From Phalacrocorax aristotelis (Eukaryota > Chordata > Aves > Suliformes > Phalacrocoracidae), in contig NC_134277.1 in the NCBI RefSeq assembly GCF_949628215.1, positions 128,573,463 to 128,637,462 of the forward strand: a stretch of DNA of 64,000 bases. Reading direction: 5' to 3'. This document shows, piece by piece, positions 39,701 to 50,900 of the stretch; the stretch's first letter is position 1, and every line of letters begins with the position of its first letter. The translations under genes and the position numbers were made by a program. The notes beneath the pieces are model-generated. The model was not told the DNA's origin. It saw only the letters and a list, made by a program, of their open reading frames with translations, and ran no database searches.

Positions 39701-42700
39701 TCTCCTGGGGTCTGCAAAGAACAAAGAAATGTCTTTTGAGGGGCACTTCCCTCAAAACCACATGCCAAGTGAAGCCTGGATGGCCAGAAATTCACCTTCA
39801 AGGAAGAGGGAGAGGACATCGTAGTGGCCCAAGGGCTGAAGGTGTCACAGCTTCTCCTGGCAGCTGGAGGTGCTCCCAAGCTTCCACTGGGGTTGCTGGG
39901 CAGGTGTTTGACAGGACTAACACCCTCTTTGACAAAGAAGCAATGTCAGGAACAAATCATTTTGCTACAAGCAGGGGAACTATCAGGCGACTGACTGATG
40001 CATAGCTGACTGAGAAGCCTGTAGCAGCTGTGCTTTTATCAAAGCTCTGAAGGAGTTGATTTATGTTAGGAAGAGTGATTGCACAGCAAATGGCTAAGGA
40101 GTACCCTGAGAAAAGCCTTGGTCTCCACGAGGAGTTTGGCACAGTGTCCATAATTCATTCCTGCATAACAGCCACGTGTGCCTTCCTGCCCCTTCCCCTG
40201 GCCGCGCACAGTAACCTCGCAACAGTCTTCCTTCGTTTCTTATTGGAAGTTAAACTTCTTTCAGGACTGATGAAGCACTTGGGTAATGCCAAGCTTTGTC
40301 TTTATTTGATATATTTAAAGAACTACTTATCGAAATCACTTTGAGCCTGGACATAAACTTCTTCAAATGCCAAAAATACTAATAGAAAATGATCTATTTT
40401 GAGAGTACCAGAAGTGAAGAAACACTGAAATTTTTAATGGGGAGCAGTACATCTCCATAATGGTGAACACCTGGGTTTACTTCTGAAACAGGAAACTCGA
40501 TTTTGGAAAAGAAGGAACCCAAGCACTTGGACAGCAATCTTATTCCTGTCAACAATAATATTCCTGTTGGGGCTTTGACTAATCCATTATAGTTTAACAT
40601 TTCACAGCCACAATAATTTCCAGTTGCCCCTAGATTTCTGAGATGGGCTTGGCAGCTCTGAGCGAGTCACACTGGGGTAGTTTATTTCAAGCACCACCTA
40701 GTGGATCTATTTAAAAGACACCAAAAAAAACCCCCAAAACAATTAGCAAAATATTTTAGCTTTTGAAGGTAGGAATGGCAGCTGTCAGTTTTATTCCTGA
40801 AATAAAAATAATATAACACGAATCAATACAGTAAGTTTATTAATACTTTTATTGGTTTAGTTGATTTAATTTACTTTGGGATGGTTACTTATTTAAAATT
40901 CTGTATTTGATCTGAGCATTGCATCAACATGCATGCATTATGTGTTACCTATGAAGAGCATTTTTCAGCAAGACTTAAGACTTATTGTTGTAAGAAACTG
41001 AGATTTCACTGAAAATATTAAAATACTAAGATCTTTAAAGTGATGGGTTGTCAGCCTAAAGTAAACTGAGTTTGGCCTGACTCTGGACTAGGACCAAACC
41101 GTAAGCACCTGAGTACTTGTGCCTTGTCTAATTAGGGGGCTAGCCAGTGCAGACCTTGCAATGAAGATTAGGGAATAGGGATGGCCATGGTCAGCCAACT
41201 AAAATACAAAAGAGAAAGAATACTGTGAAGTGTCAGCAATAAGAGAAAGTACAGTCATGCCAGAATCAGCATAACCATTTATGAGATGCAGTTACTGATG
41301 GCTGAAAGATCAGCACAGCGGCAAACAGAAATTGGGGGAAGAACTAAAAGCAGAAACCAATGCTCAGAAAAAATAATCCTCAGCTCTCTGCCCTGGAGAT
41401 ATTTTTGAGTAGACTAGAATTAATGGTGTTGATCCAGCAGCTGATCAGACATTTGATTACATAGGCTAATGAAAACCCTTAAAAAAATGGACAGCTTCTG
41501 TGGCTGGAATGAAATATAAGGATGTAGAAAAGATTGTATATCTGTCTTTGATGAGGCTGTTATAATAAAAATAGATTCTCAATTGCCAATAGCTTATGGA
41601 TTCTATCATGTAAGTAGTTGTCAGCTGTATTTGATATTTATTTATTCCATTAATCTATATTTAGAAAAAAGCTCTTAGTTTTAACTTTTGTATATTGAAA
41701 GTATTTTTAACCCATTTTGCACTAAACTCACAGTCTAGATTTAACTTGCTATTTTACAGTAAGGCATGACTGAAAACAGATCAATCCTTGTAAGGAATAC
41801 AGAGCTACAAGTAGTGATAAAGAACAGACAGCTGTCACTAATGAGGAAACATAGTTACTTTTAGTTGACTGAATGGAAATGACCAAAGTACTATGTACTA
41901 ATTGTCATGATTTTATCTTTATTTTGAAATTACCTAAGTTGTTTTGGTCTGTATGTGGTATATTACAAGACAGCTCTTCTTTAGAACAGAATTTAAGTTG
42001 CACTCTTCCTACAAATAATAATGGGGGAATGACACTTTGGTGCCTATTTGCTCATGGTATTCTTTTGTAAATATTTGGATATGAAAAATATAAAAAAAAT
42101 ATATTTATTTTGTGCCTAATTATATAAATAACTTTATCCTGGGGATGCTGAGTGCCTGTGCTGCTAAAGTAGGTGTAGGGCTTACATGTTTCAAAGCAAA
42201 CAAAACTTTCTCCTTCTCCGGATTTGCATTAAATAATGGTAATACAAAGTATCAAATGTTCTGATTCATAGGTCTCCTTCTCCCACATAACTGTGGTCAA
42301 GGAAGTAGTCAAACAGAGAAATTAACTAACTTCTATCAGCCTTTGGTGATTAATTTTTATTATCATACTGAGAAAAAGGTAGGTGGCTGGATTTTGTGCC
42401 TGCAAAGGTAAATTGTAATGATGGCTTAGCAATGCAGAACGAATACATAATAGAAATCATAAAGCTCCCTTCTGCAGCTTCTATATATATTTGAGGGTCA
42501 AATTCAGCCTGGTATCAATGGACACAATTCCAACTGACAGTGCACATTGATACTAGGGTTGAATTTACCCTCTTGCGTTGCTTAGGGAGAACGGATGTAC
42601 ATCTTTGTCCTGTTTTTTTTGTTGGTGGGAGACTGTGGCACTCAAAGTACACGGAGGAAAACAGCAGCCTCTCTGGTCAGTCAGAACCGTGCTTCCAAGG

Positions 42701-44981
42701 ACTCAGAAACTCAGTCTTGTATCCAGATGAGGATTCATTAACAGGACTTCAGCATCCCAGAAGGTAGATGCTTTTAAGGAGATATGTCCAGTACATCATC
42801 CAAAGAAAAGAAAGTTACCATAATTCATTGTACAAAAGTTTGACTCTAAAAAGGTGATTCTGAACATCACAATACTTCTTAAATAAACAAAGATGACAAT
42901 ATAATCTACATAACTGTGCATAATGTGATGATAGTGATTTATATAAAATTAGCATATACCTTAGCAGAGAGACATGAAACAGAAGCAAAAAAAGGTAATA
43001 CCTGTAGGTATTTTTAAGGCAAATGTCTTTCAGGAACACAGTTTTTCACTTATTGCCTTATTACACCCTTACTTGGTGGGGGTTTGTTTGACTTTCTTGG
43101 AAAAAAAAAAAGTGTGGAAAAATATAAAAGTATGGCCTGAAAAATACTGCTTCTGATAGGAAGCATACCACACTGTTTTAAACTTCCGTAAATTTTACAG
43201 AGCATAATGGAGATCTAGGTAGGTGTTGCAGACATTAAACACTCAAATAAATAATGAATTTTGACAACATTCTATAATTATATAAATGGTTAAGAACATT
43301 AACATAGGACTCATCTTGCGTAGACATACACACCTGTATAGATAGAAGGGTCTAGACATAGGTTTGGGGAGAGGGATTCCTTTAACTTTCTCAGGGTCTG
43401 TCAGAGCAAGCCAGCTTGGAGCTAGAACTGGATATATCCTTCCAGTTCCTCCTCTTCCGGTTAGCAGCTAACATCTCCTAAAAAATTACGCTATTCGACT
43501 TATGAATAACCACTAAGAGACTACCTGGCAAAAAGAATCTAGGACAAAAATGGATCATCACTGTCAGCAGGATTTTAGCAAGTTTTGTAAGGTTATAAGA
43601 ACTGATAAAAATGCCCCAAGTTTAGAAATCAGATTAATGGAATGGGATGCGGAATGGATGTTGGAGGCAGAGCCAGAAGCCTCTTTCAAGAAAAACAGGG
43701 CACTCCTGTGACATGACAAGAGCCAGGCAGTAAAAATATTTCACTTATCTAATGAAATAGTCATAGAGTGCAGGAGTCAAAATGCTGCAGTCACATGCTG
43801 AACATGACTTCAGAAAGGTATAAGGGTATTTTCCACCAGGCTGAACAGAAAAATATTAATAAGGTGATAAAATCATGTATCCTTTTCATAATTTATTTAA
43901 TCCTTTTTCCAAAATAAGCGCCAAAGTAGATTTGTACAACGAGTGACTGTCTCAGGAAATGCACATCATGTCTCTTTGATATAGCAAACTTTAACTACAA
44001 AGATATCCTTGAATCTAATGCCAGAGGTGGGAATCATAGTTTGTCTTTGAAATAATTACAGAATGCAGTTCATGACAATTTTTCTTAAACATCAGGAAAA
44101 CTATAAACTTAAAGAATAGTATTCAGTGCATATTCTCCAGCAAGCAGGCTTAGCACCTAAAATGCTAGCTTTATGTATATTTACCTACAGCTCATCAAAG
44201 CCAAATCTTGAAACAGGAATGAAACATGTAAGCAACTGTGCTGGAGTATAAATGTCACAGGCTAAATGGAACTAGAGCAGCTTTTCTTACTGCCAGTCAC
44301 TGAAAAATATTTGGACAAACAGTACGGTATTTGAGCACTGTACAATAGTTCCATGCTTCTGGTCTGGCATATGAAATAACTTGAAGCAGGGTGGGAACAG
44401 GCCATGGGCTGCTGTCCATAGTGCACTTCAAGAAAAGAGGGCTGCTACTTGCAGGCTTGAAGCCACATGCATGAATTTCTGCTTTTTTAAAATTAGAAAA
44501 TTGTTGATTTTCCTAGATGTTATATAGTTTGCTAATGAACTGGGAAAAGTATGGTCTTAAAAGTACTATGATGTGGGCCAGAAGTACCCCAACTGTCTTC
44601 ACTAGCGGAGTGTTTGGTTGCTGCCCTACCCTCTGGGCCATGGTCAGATTGATGGCATAGGCAAGCTTCAAACATGCAGTTACAATGAGTAATGTTGTAC
44701 ACCAAAAGGGAGGTTGCTCAATGTGATCAGGAGCAAAGGCAGCAAGAGACACTCATTTTACAGAGTATAAGTGAAACTTAGATTAAAAAAATAGACTGAT
44801 GGACAGAGAGGGTTTCAGGGGGAGAATGTAAGAAATAAAGGGGATTTTTTTTTTAAGACTTCCATAAGAAGAACTAATGATAGGACTGTCAGCAACTAAT
44901 CATTATTGTGGACCCAGCGTACTGTGATATATGACTACATGCTCCCTTAAGGCAAACAGTTAGCACACTCTGTTATCAAAT
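36741..44981. other. Intergenic, no gene recognised
   Basis: AT-rich except for a more GC-rich patch at about 39350-40250. Contains the 80-bp hairpin at 42493-42572. No other repeat family was identified. Confidence 0.6.
42493..42572. repeat. 80-bp imperfect hairpin (28-bp arms, 24-bp spacer)
   Basis: The left arm 42493-42520 (GAGGGTCAAATTCAGCC...) pairs with the right arm 42545-42572 (...GGGTTGAATTTACCCTC) with about three mismatches or gaps. The size is that of a pre-miRNA stem-loop or of a very short DNA-transposon relic with terminal inverted repeats. No protein or transposase sequence is nearby. Confidence 0.7.
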
Positions 44982-45566
44982 TGTCATGGTTTAGCCCCAG
45001 TCAGCAACTAAACACCACACAACCAGTCGCTCAGTCCCCCAACTCCTGTGGGATGGGGGAAAGAATTGGAAGAGCAAAGGCAAGAAAACTCGTGGGTTGA
45101 GATAAGAACAGTTTAACAATTAAAATAAAGTAGTAATGATAATAATAATGATTATGATAATGATGATAATAATAATGATAATATAATAAAAATTTAAAAA
45201 AAAACCACATGTGATACAACCACTAACCACCCGCCAGCTGACGCTGCTGGTCCCCAAGCCATGATCGCTGCCTCCCTCCCAGCCAGCTCCTCCCAGCTAA
45301 TATACTGGGCGTGATGTCATATGATATGGAACATCCCTTTTGCCAGTTTGGATCCACTCTCTTAGCTTTGCCCCCTCCCCTCCCGGCTTCTTGTGCACCT
45401 GGCAGAGCATGAGAGGCTGGAAAAGTCCTTGACTAGTATTAGCTCTACCCAGCAACCACTAAAACATCAGTGTGTTATTAACATTATTCTCATACTAAGT
45501 CCAAAACACAGCACTATGCCAGCTACAGTGAAGAAAATCGACTCTATCCCAGCTAAAACCATGACA
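44982..45566 (-). repeat. Provirus A 3' LTR (585 bp)
   Basis: Bounded by TGTCATGG and CCATGACA, a perfect 8-bp inverted repeat. It is the same length as the partner LTR. 262 bp (45205-45466) are identical to 51610-51871, while the U5/R side differs heavily. Confidence 0.95.
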
Positions 45567-45582
45567 CTATCCACCCCTTATT
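45567..45582 (-). other. Polypurine tract of provirus A
   Basis: On the minus strand AATAAGGGGTGGATAG abuts the 3' LTR, the position where plus-strand priming takes place. It is interrupted by a few T residues. Confidence 0.55.
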
Positions 45583-46028
45583 CCATACCATTTACGTCAT
45601 ACTGAGGTCCCATACTATCCTCCCATACTACCCAATACAACTTCAATAACCACTACCCGCCTTCTCATCCTTTAACAGAATATACAGATACCGTTTATCA
45701 TTCTCTTGTTCTATGGACTACCCCTGTAAAATGTTTGTAAAATATCCACAAATGACCACAAAAATGTCCATTAATTTCATTTAGTCCATGACTTTGGGCT
45801 CTCTCTATTGTAACAGTCTTTCAGGTCAGCGAAGATGATGTGTGCAGTGTTGGATTGCTGCATACCAAGTCAGTCTTCATTCCATCACTCTTGCATTTTG
45901 TTTGTTTCACCAAAGTTCATATTCCATGAATTTGGAGATTTGTAGTTTGATACCACTGATATGGCATATAGCAACCACAGAAGAGATGACATCAATATTA
46001 CATAGCAGTTTGCATCATGCCATTGAGT

Positions 46029-46235
46029 TCATTGGCTGTTTTCACGCAAGATCAAATCCCCTTGTGCCACACATCGGACTTCTCCATCCTCCCACATCAC
46101 CCAACAAGTGCACCCAGGTCTTTCAGCAAAAGCAACTCCATGAACGGGTTTGCCTTTGCCTGAGGCAGGAAGAACCCAGACTGTTTTCCCCAGCCTATTT
46201 TTCACATGTACCACAGGGACTCTATCCCCTTCCAC
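46029..46235 (-). pseudogene. Provirus A integrase C-terminal domain fragment
   Basis: 68-codon open frame with GDRVPVVHVKNRLGKTVWVL and CTCWVMWEDGEVRCV, the small basic and aromatic barrel that ends ERVL integrases. It is closed by a natural-looking stop at 46029-46031. It is separated from the catalytic core by a UGA near 46365 and frameshifts. Confidence 0.75.
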
Positions 46236-46476
46236 AGTATGTAGGATTTCTGACTGGGCAGGGCCAGCTCGATTGGCAGATCCCTAGTGTTGACTAACCA
46301 GGTGACTCTTGCTAAATGTGTATCCCAATGTTTAAATGTCCCAACCCCCATTGCTCTCAGTGTAGTTTTTCACAGTCCATTGTACCATTCAATTTTCCCA
46401 GAGGCTGGTGCATGATAGGGGATGTGATACACCCACTCAATGCTGTGCTCTTTGGCCCAGCTGTCTATGAGGTATT

Positions 46477-46791
46477 TCACAAATTGGTCCCGTCGTCTGA
46501 CTCAGTTTTCTCTGGGGTGCCATGTCGCCACAGGACTTGTTTTTCGAGACCCAGGATAGTGTTCCGGACAGCAGCTTGGGGCACAGCATATGCTTCCAGC
46601 CAGCCAGTGGTTGCTTCTGCCATTGTAGGCGCATGGCACTTGCCTTGGTGGGTTTGTGGGAGTGTGATAGAGTCAATCTGCCAGGCCCCTCCATATTCAT
46701 ATTTCGCCCATTGTCCCCCATACCACAGAGGCTTTACCCTCTTCGCTTGCTTAATTGCAGCCCGTTTCACATTCATGGATAACTTGCGCAA
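46477..46791 (-). pseudogene. Provirus A integrase catalytic core fragment
   Basis: Integrase core joining viral cDNA ends to host DNA. WQIDSITLPQT carries the first acidic residue; GLEKQVLWRHGTPEK and ESDDG carry the second. The third (Glu in ASGKIEWYNG) lies past a further frame break near 46480. This frame is entered from the RNase H frame by a small deletion in the zinc-finger cysteine pair (46755-46765). Confidence 0.85.
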
Positions 46792-47539
46792 TAGCGTCTA
46801 TGGTCAAGTCCACACCTTGATCATGAGCCCATCTGTATGTTGCATGTCTCCCTTGATGGCCTGAGGTGTCATGGGCCCACTTAGCTAGAAATAGTTCACC
46901 CTTATCCTGCCAGTCTGGATCCACCTCAGCCACTTCAATCTTGGCCGCCTGATGTACATGCTGGTTGTTTCCATGTTCTTCAGTGGCCCAACTCTTGGGG
47001 GTGTGAGCATCCACATGATGTACCTTTACAACCAGGTTCTCTACCCAGGCAGCAATGTCTTGCCACCATGTGACGGCCCAGATGGGTTTGCCTCTGTGCT
47101 GCCATTTGCTCTGCTTCCGCTGCTGTAACCACCCCCACAGGGCATTTGCCACCATCCAGGAGTCAGTATAGAGATAGAGCACTGGCCACTTTTCCCGTTC
47201 AGCGATGTCTAAGGCCAGCTGGATGGCCTCTACCTCTGCAAACTGGCTCGATTCACCTTCTCCTTCAGCAGTTTCTGCTACTTGTCGTGTAGGACTCCAT
47301 ACAGCAGCCTTCCATCTCTGATGCTTTCCAACAAGACAACAGGACCCATCAGTGAAAAGGGCGTATTGCTTCTCCTTTTCTGGCAGTTTGTTATACAGTG
47401 GGGCTTCTTCAGCACGTGTCACCTCCTCCTCTGGTGATATTCCAAAGTCTTTGCTTTCTGGCCAGTCCATGATTATTTCAAGATTCCTGGGCGACTGGGG
47501 TTTCCTACTCGAGCCCGCTGGGTGATCAGTGCGACTCAT
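46751..47539 (-). pseudogene. Provirus A RNase H and integrase zinc-finger fragment
   Basis: 262-codon open frame. RNase H degrades the RNA strand during reverse transcription. YALFTDGSC gives the first Asp, QFAEVEAIQLAL the Glu and LYLYTDSW the second Asp. The last expected acidic position, in HVHQAAK, is His. After a linker come WAHDTSGHQGRHATYRWAHD and HECETG, the His-His-Cys-Cys domain of integrase; the final cysteine pair is disrupted, and a stop follows at 46751. Confidence 0.88.
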
Positions 47540-47855
47540 TTACTCCATGTAGCATCAGTTGCATGGTGTGTAGATGGGGCGTTTCCTTTGATCATCCAGC
47601 CCAGCACCGGCAGTCGGGGTGCCAGGAGCAACTGTGCCTCAGTACCAACCACTTCTGAAGCAGCTTGAACCCCTGCATATGGTGCCAATATCTCTTTTTC
47701 AGTTGGAGTATAGCGGGCTTCAGACCCTCTGTATCCCTGACTCCAAACCCTAGGGGTCGACCCTGGGTCTCCCCTGGTGCTTTCTGCCAGAGACTCCAGG
47801 TAGGACCATTCTCCCCAGCTGCGGTGTAGAGATCATTCTTTACACCTTGTCCTGC

Positions 47856-48095
47856 TCAGACTGGCCCAAAGGCTACTGCATGAACTATCTCCTCCTTAAT
47901 TTGTTCAAAGCTCTGTTGTTGCTCAGGGCCCCACTTGAAATAATTCTTCTTCCGGGTCACTTGACAGAGAGGGCTTACAATCAGACTATAATCTGGAACG
48001 TGCATTCTCCAAAAACCCACAATGCCCCCAAAAACTTGTGTTCCATTTTTGCTAGTTGGTGGAGACATGGCTGTTATTTTGTTGATCACATCCAT
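47856..48095 (-). pseudogene. Provirus A reverse-transcriptase thumb/connection fragment
   Basis: Contains TSKNGTQVFGGIVGFWRMHV and KKNYFKWGPEQQQSFEQI, the conserved segment after the RT palm. It is in the same frame as the upstream RT part but cut off from it by TAA (48206-48204) and a TAG near 48139. Confidence 0.85.
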
Positions 48096-48203
48096 TGGAA
48101 CCAGACGACATCCACCTTGCCATTTTATTCCTAAGAACTAGAACTCTTGTGTGGGTCCCTTGACTTTACTTTGTTTTATGGCAAAACAAGCTTCCAGTAG
48201 GAT

Positions 48204-49187
48204 TTAGACTATTTTCTGACCTTTCTCAAAAATGGCTTCTGCTGTGTTGCCCCACACAATGATGTCATCGATGTACTGAAGGTGTTCTGGAGCTTGTCCC
48301 TGTTCCAGTACAGTCTGGATCAGTCCATGGAAAATGGTAGGGCTGTGTTTCCATCCCTGGGGCAGTAGATTCCTGATGTACTGGACGCCCCTCCAAGTGA
48401 AAGCAAACTGTGGCCTGCACTCTGCTGCCAGAGGGATTGAGAAGAATGCATTAGCAATATCAATTGTGGCATACCACTTGGCCGCCTTTGACTCCAGTTC
48501 GTATTGAAGTTCTAGCATGTCTGGCACAGCAGCACTCAGTGGCGGCATGACTTCGCTCATGCCACGGTAGTCTACTGTTAGCCTCCACTCTCCATTAGAC
48601 TTCCGCACTGGCCATATGGGGCTGTTAAAGGGTGAGTGGGTTTTACTGATGACTCCTTGGCTCTCCAGTCGATGAATGAGTTTATGGATGGGGATCAGAG
48701 AGCCTCTGTTGGTGTGATACTGCCGCCGGTGCACTGTTGTGGTGGTGATCGGCACCTGTTGTCCTTTGACCTTCAGCAAACCCACAACAGAAGGGTCCTT
48801 CGAGGGGCCAGGCAAGGTAGACAGCTGTTTAATTTCCTCCGTCTCCAAGGCAGCTACACCAAAAGCCCACTTGTAACCTTTTGGGTCCTTGAAATACCCT
48901 CTCCTGAGGTAGTCTATGCCAAAGATGCATGGAGCCTTGGGGCCAGTCACAATGGGGTGCTTCTGCCACTCATTCCCAGTTAGGCTCACTTCGGCCTCCA
49001 ATACAGTTAGCTCTTGGGATCCCCCTGTCACTCCAGCAATGCTGATGGGTTCTGCCCCTATATAGTTTGATGGCATTAAGGTGCACTGTGCACTAGTGTC
49101 CACTAAAGCTTTATACTCCTGTGGGTCAGGTGTGCCGGGCCATCGGATCCACACAGTCCAGTAAGCCCGGTTATCCCTTTCCTCCAC
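48204..49187 (-). pseudogene. Provirus A protease and reverse-transcriptase fingers/palm
   Basis: 327-codon open frame. The aspartic protease motif is LVDTSAQCTLMPS: the usual Asp-Thr/Ser-Gly is Asp-Thr-Ser here, a change expected to damage activity. The flap-side motif GIDYL follows. RT motifs: SPFNSPIWPVRKSNGEWRL, ATIDIANAFF (first catalytic Asp), LPQGWKHSP and YIDDIIVWG (the YxDD catalytic pair, intact). It ends early at a TAA. Confidence 0.93.
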
Positions 49188-49208
49188 CTGGCTGGAGGCA
49201 GGGCCCCT

Positions 49209-49436
49209 CTAGTCCCAATCGCAGTGTTCACAACTCACTTCTAGTAAATGCAAATCAGAAGCATCCCTATTAAGATCAGAAATAAAATCAGCGCTTCTAC
49301 TCCTCTGTCTGGGGAACTGCTTACTGGAAACTGAAGCAGCAGCTTTCCTGGAAGAACCCCCCTGAGTGATTGTTTTCCCTTGGAGCTCACGTACCCATGC
49401 CTCTAGGGCTGAGGTAGGTTTTACATCCCACTTCAT
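49209..49436 (-). pseudogene. Provirus A gag C-terminal part
   Basis: 75 codons with a basic stretch (SRKAAASVSSKQFPRQRSRS) and a terminal CEHC, but no CCHC zinc knuckle. It ends at TAG (49211-49209). The protease-RT frame continues in the same frame directly after that stop. Confidence 0.65.
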
Positions 49437-49840
49437 GTCCTCTCTGTGGTCACGCAGTTAAAACCACAGCATGGCCCATCATGTGTATCCTCTCTCTTGA
49501 GCAGAGGGACTTTTGCTCCTAATGGCTGAGATACAGGTCCATACAGGTAGGGAGTAGGACATACCCTCTTCCAGCTGCTGAACCTTCCGGGACAGTTCTT
49601 CCACAGCTGAGATGAGGGAGGAAAGATATTCGCTTCATAATGCCAGAGTTTATCAATCACATCCGCCACTGTTGGTGCCTCGTCATCTCTCCAGGACATT
49701 ACTACCAGTGAGTTTGCATATGAGGATGGTGCGCTCTGTACAAGCTTCTGCCACATGGGTCGTGTGCACTGGGCTTCTTCTGGATCTTTGGACGACTGTT
49801 GATTTTTCAGGTCACTATACCTCACCTCAAGCACAGCCAA
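49433..49840 (-). pseudogene. Provirus A gag capsid-like fragment
   Basis: 135 codons. SSYANSLVVMSWRDDEAPTV and DVIDKLWHYEAN are shared with provirus B (56824-57130), so this is gag. Its frame differs from both neighbouring gag pieces, which shows small deletions. The motif set is not one for which I know a structure. Confidence 0.75.
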
Positions 49841-50207
49841 TTCCCTCAGGTACTGGATACCTTACCCTATGATGGTCCATTTTCCTGGGATATATATAAC
49901 ATCTTCCTTGAAGGGATACCTTTCTCTCACACTGGACAGGAGTCGCCTCCAGAGGCTGAGTCCTTGTGTCCCTTTTCCAATCACTTCGTCAATGCCCCCT
50001 TCCCTAGAAAGGGTCCCAGTTGCTTGGCTTCCTTACCCTCTAATTCCAGACTGCTGGCCCCATTATCCCAGATCAGAGCAGCCAGGTGACAATGTGCTCA
50101 CCTGAACGATGGCCAAAATCTTTTCGCATATCTCACAACTCACTCAGGGATAGGGATCAGGTAGTTTCTGTTTCTTGTATGAGTTCTTCATCTTCCTCCT
50201 CCCCTCC

Positions 50208-50840
50208 TCATGATGGCCCTGCTCTTCCATCATCTCTTTCTAACCAGGCTGACTTTCTCTTCCAAGATTTATTCTTGTGTATAGGGGTGACTGATACTGG
50301 CACGGGTTGTTCCTCTGGTTTAGCTGCAGTGCATGTCATGGGGGTTTGAGTGGCCACAGTGCCTGTCACAGGGGACTGATTAGCCGCACAGCCTGTCGTG
50401 GGGGCTGGAAAGGCTGTGGCGCCTATCGCTGGAGTTGGAGTGGCCACAGTGCCTGTCACCGGAGTTGGAGTGGCCACAATCACAGTACATGTCGCTGGAG
50501 TTGGAGTGGCCACGACCACAGTACGTGTCGCCAGAGTTGGAGTGGCTGTGGTATGTGTTGCCGGAGTTGGAATAGCCTCAGTGCCCGTTGTTTTCCTTTT
50601 CTTTGTCTTCTTAGGTTCAGAGGCCTTCTCTTCCCCTTGGGAGCACTCAATACTGTTGAACAGGGCTCGGTAGGCATGGGCCAGGCCCCAGCATGTTGCA
50701 GTGATTTGTGTCTCTCTGGAGTTGCCGGGGTGACAACATACTTCCACCAAATACTCTACTAGTTTTTCAGGATTCTGCATTTGTTCAGGGGTGAAGTTCT
50801 GGAACACTGGAGGTGCCCATTGTGCTAGGTATTTGCCCAT
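50208..50840 (-). pseudogene. Provirus A gag central part with decapeptide repeats
   Basis: 210 codons. The first part (QWAPPVFQNFTPEQMQNPEK, CCHPGNSRETQITATCWGLA) is conserved in provirus B. It is followed by a Lys-rich linker, then a Thr/Pro/Ala-rich repeat array (50592-50341) and a basic segment. It ends at a UGA (50210-50208). It is in the same frame as the N-terminal piece, separated by one TAA. Confidence 0.82.
50341..50592 (-). repeat. Coding minisatellite in provirus A gag (8 units of 30/36 bp)
   Basis: Units at 50592-50563, 50562-50533, 50532-50497 (36), 50496-50461 (36), then four 30-bp units down to 50341. All unit lengths are multiples of three, so the frame is kept. The product is Thr/Pro/Ala-rich, mucin-like (ATPTP-T-T pattern). 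Confidence 0.9.
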
Positions 50841-50900
50841 ACTATCCCATATCCCCTGCCGCTCATAACTATTGAGCCTTGGGGAAGGTGATATTCTTAA

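Noticed and set aside
45842-46864. Plus-strand open frames of 151 and 182 codons (45842-46297 and 46316-46864)
   Set aside because: They are antisense to the provirus A integrase fragments, whose minus-strand translation carries clear integrase motifs.
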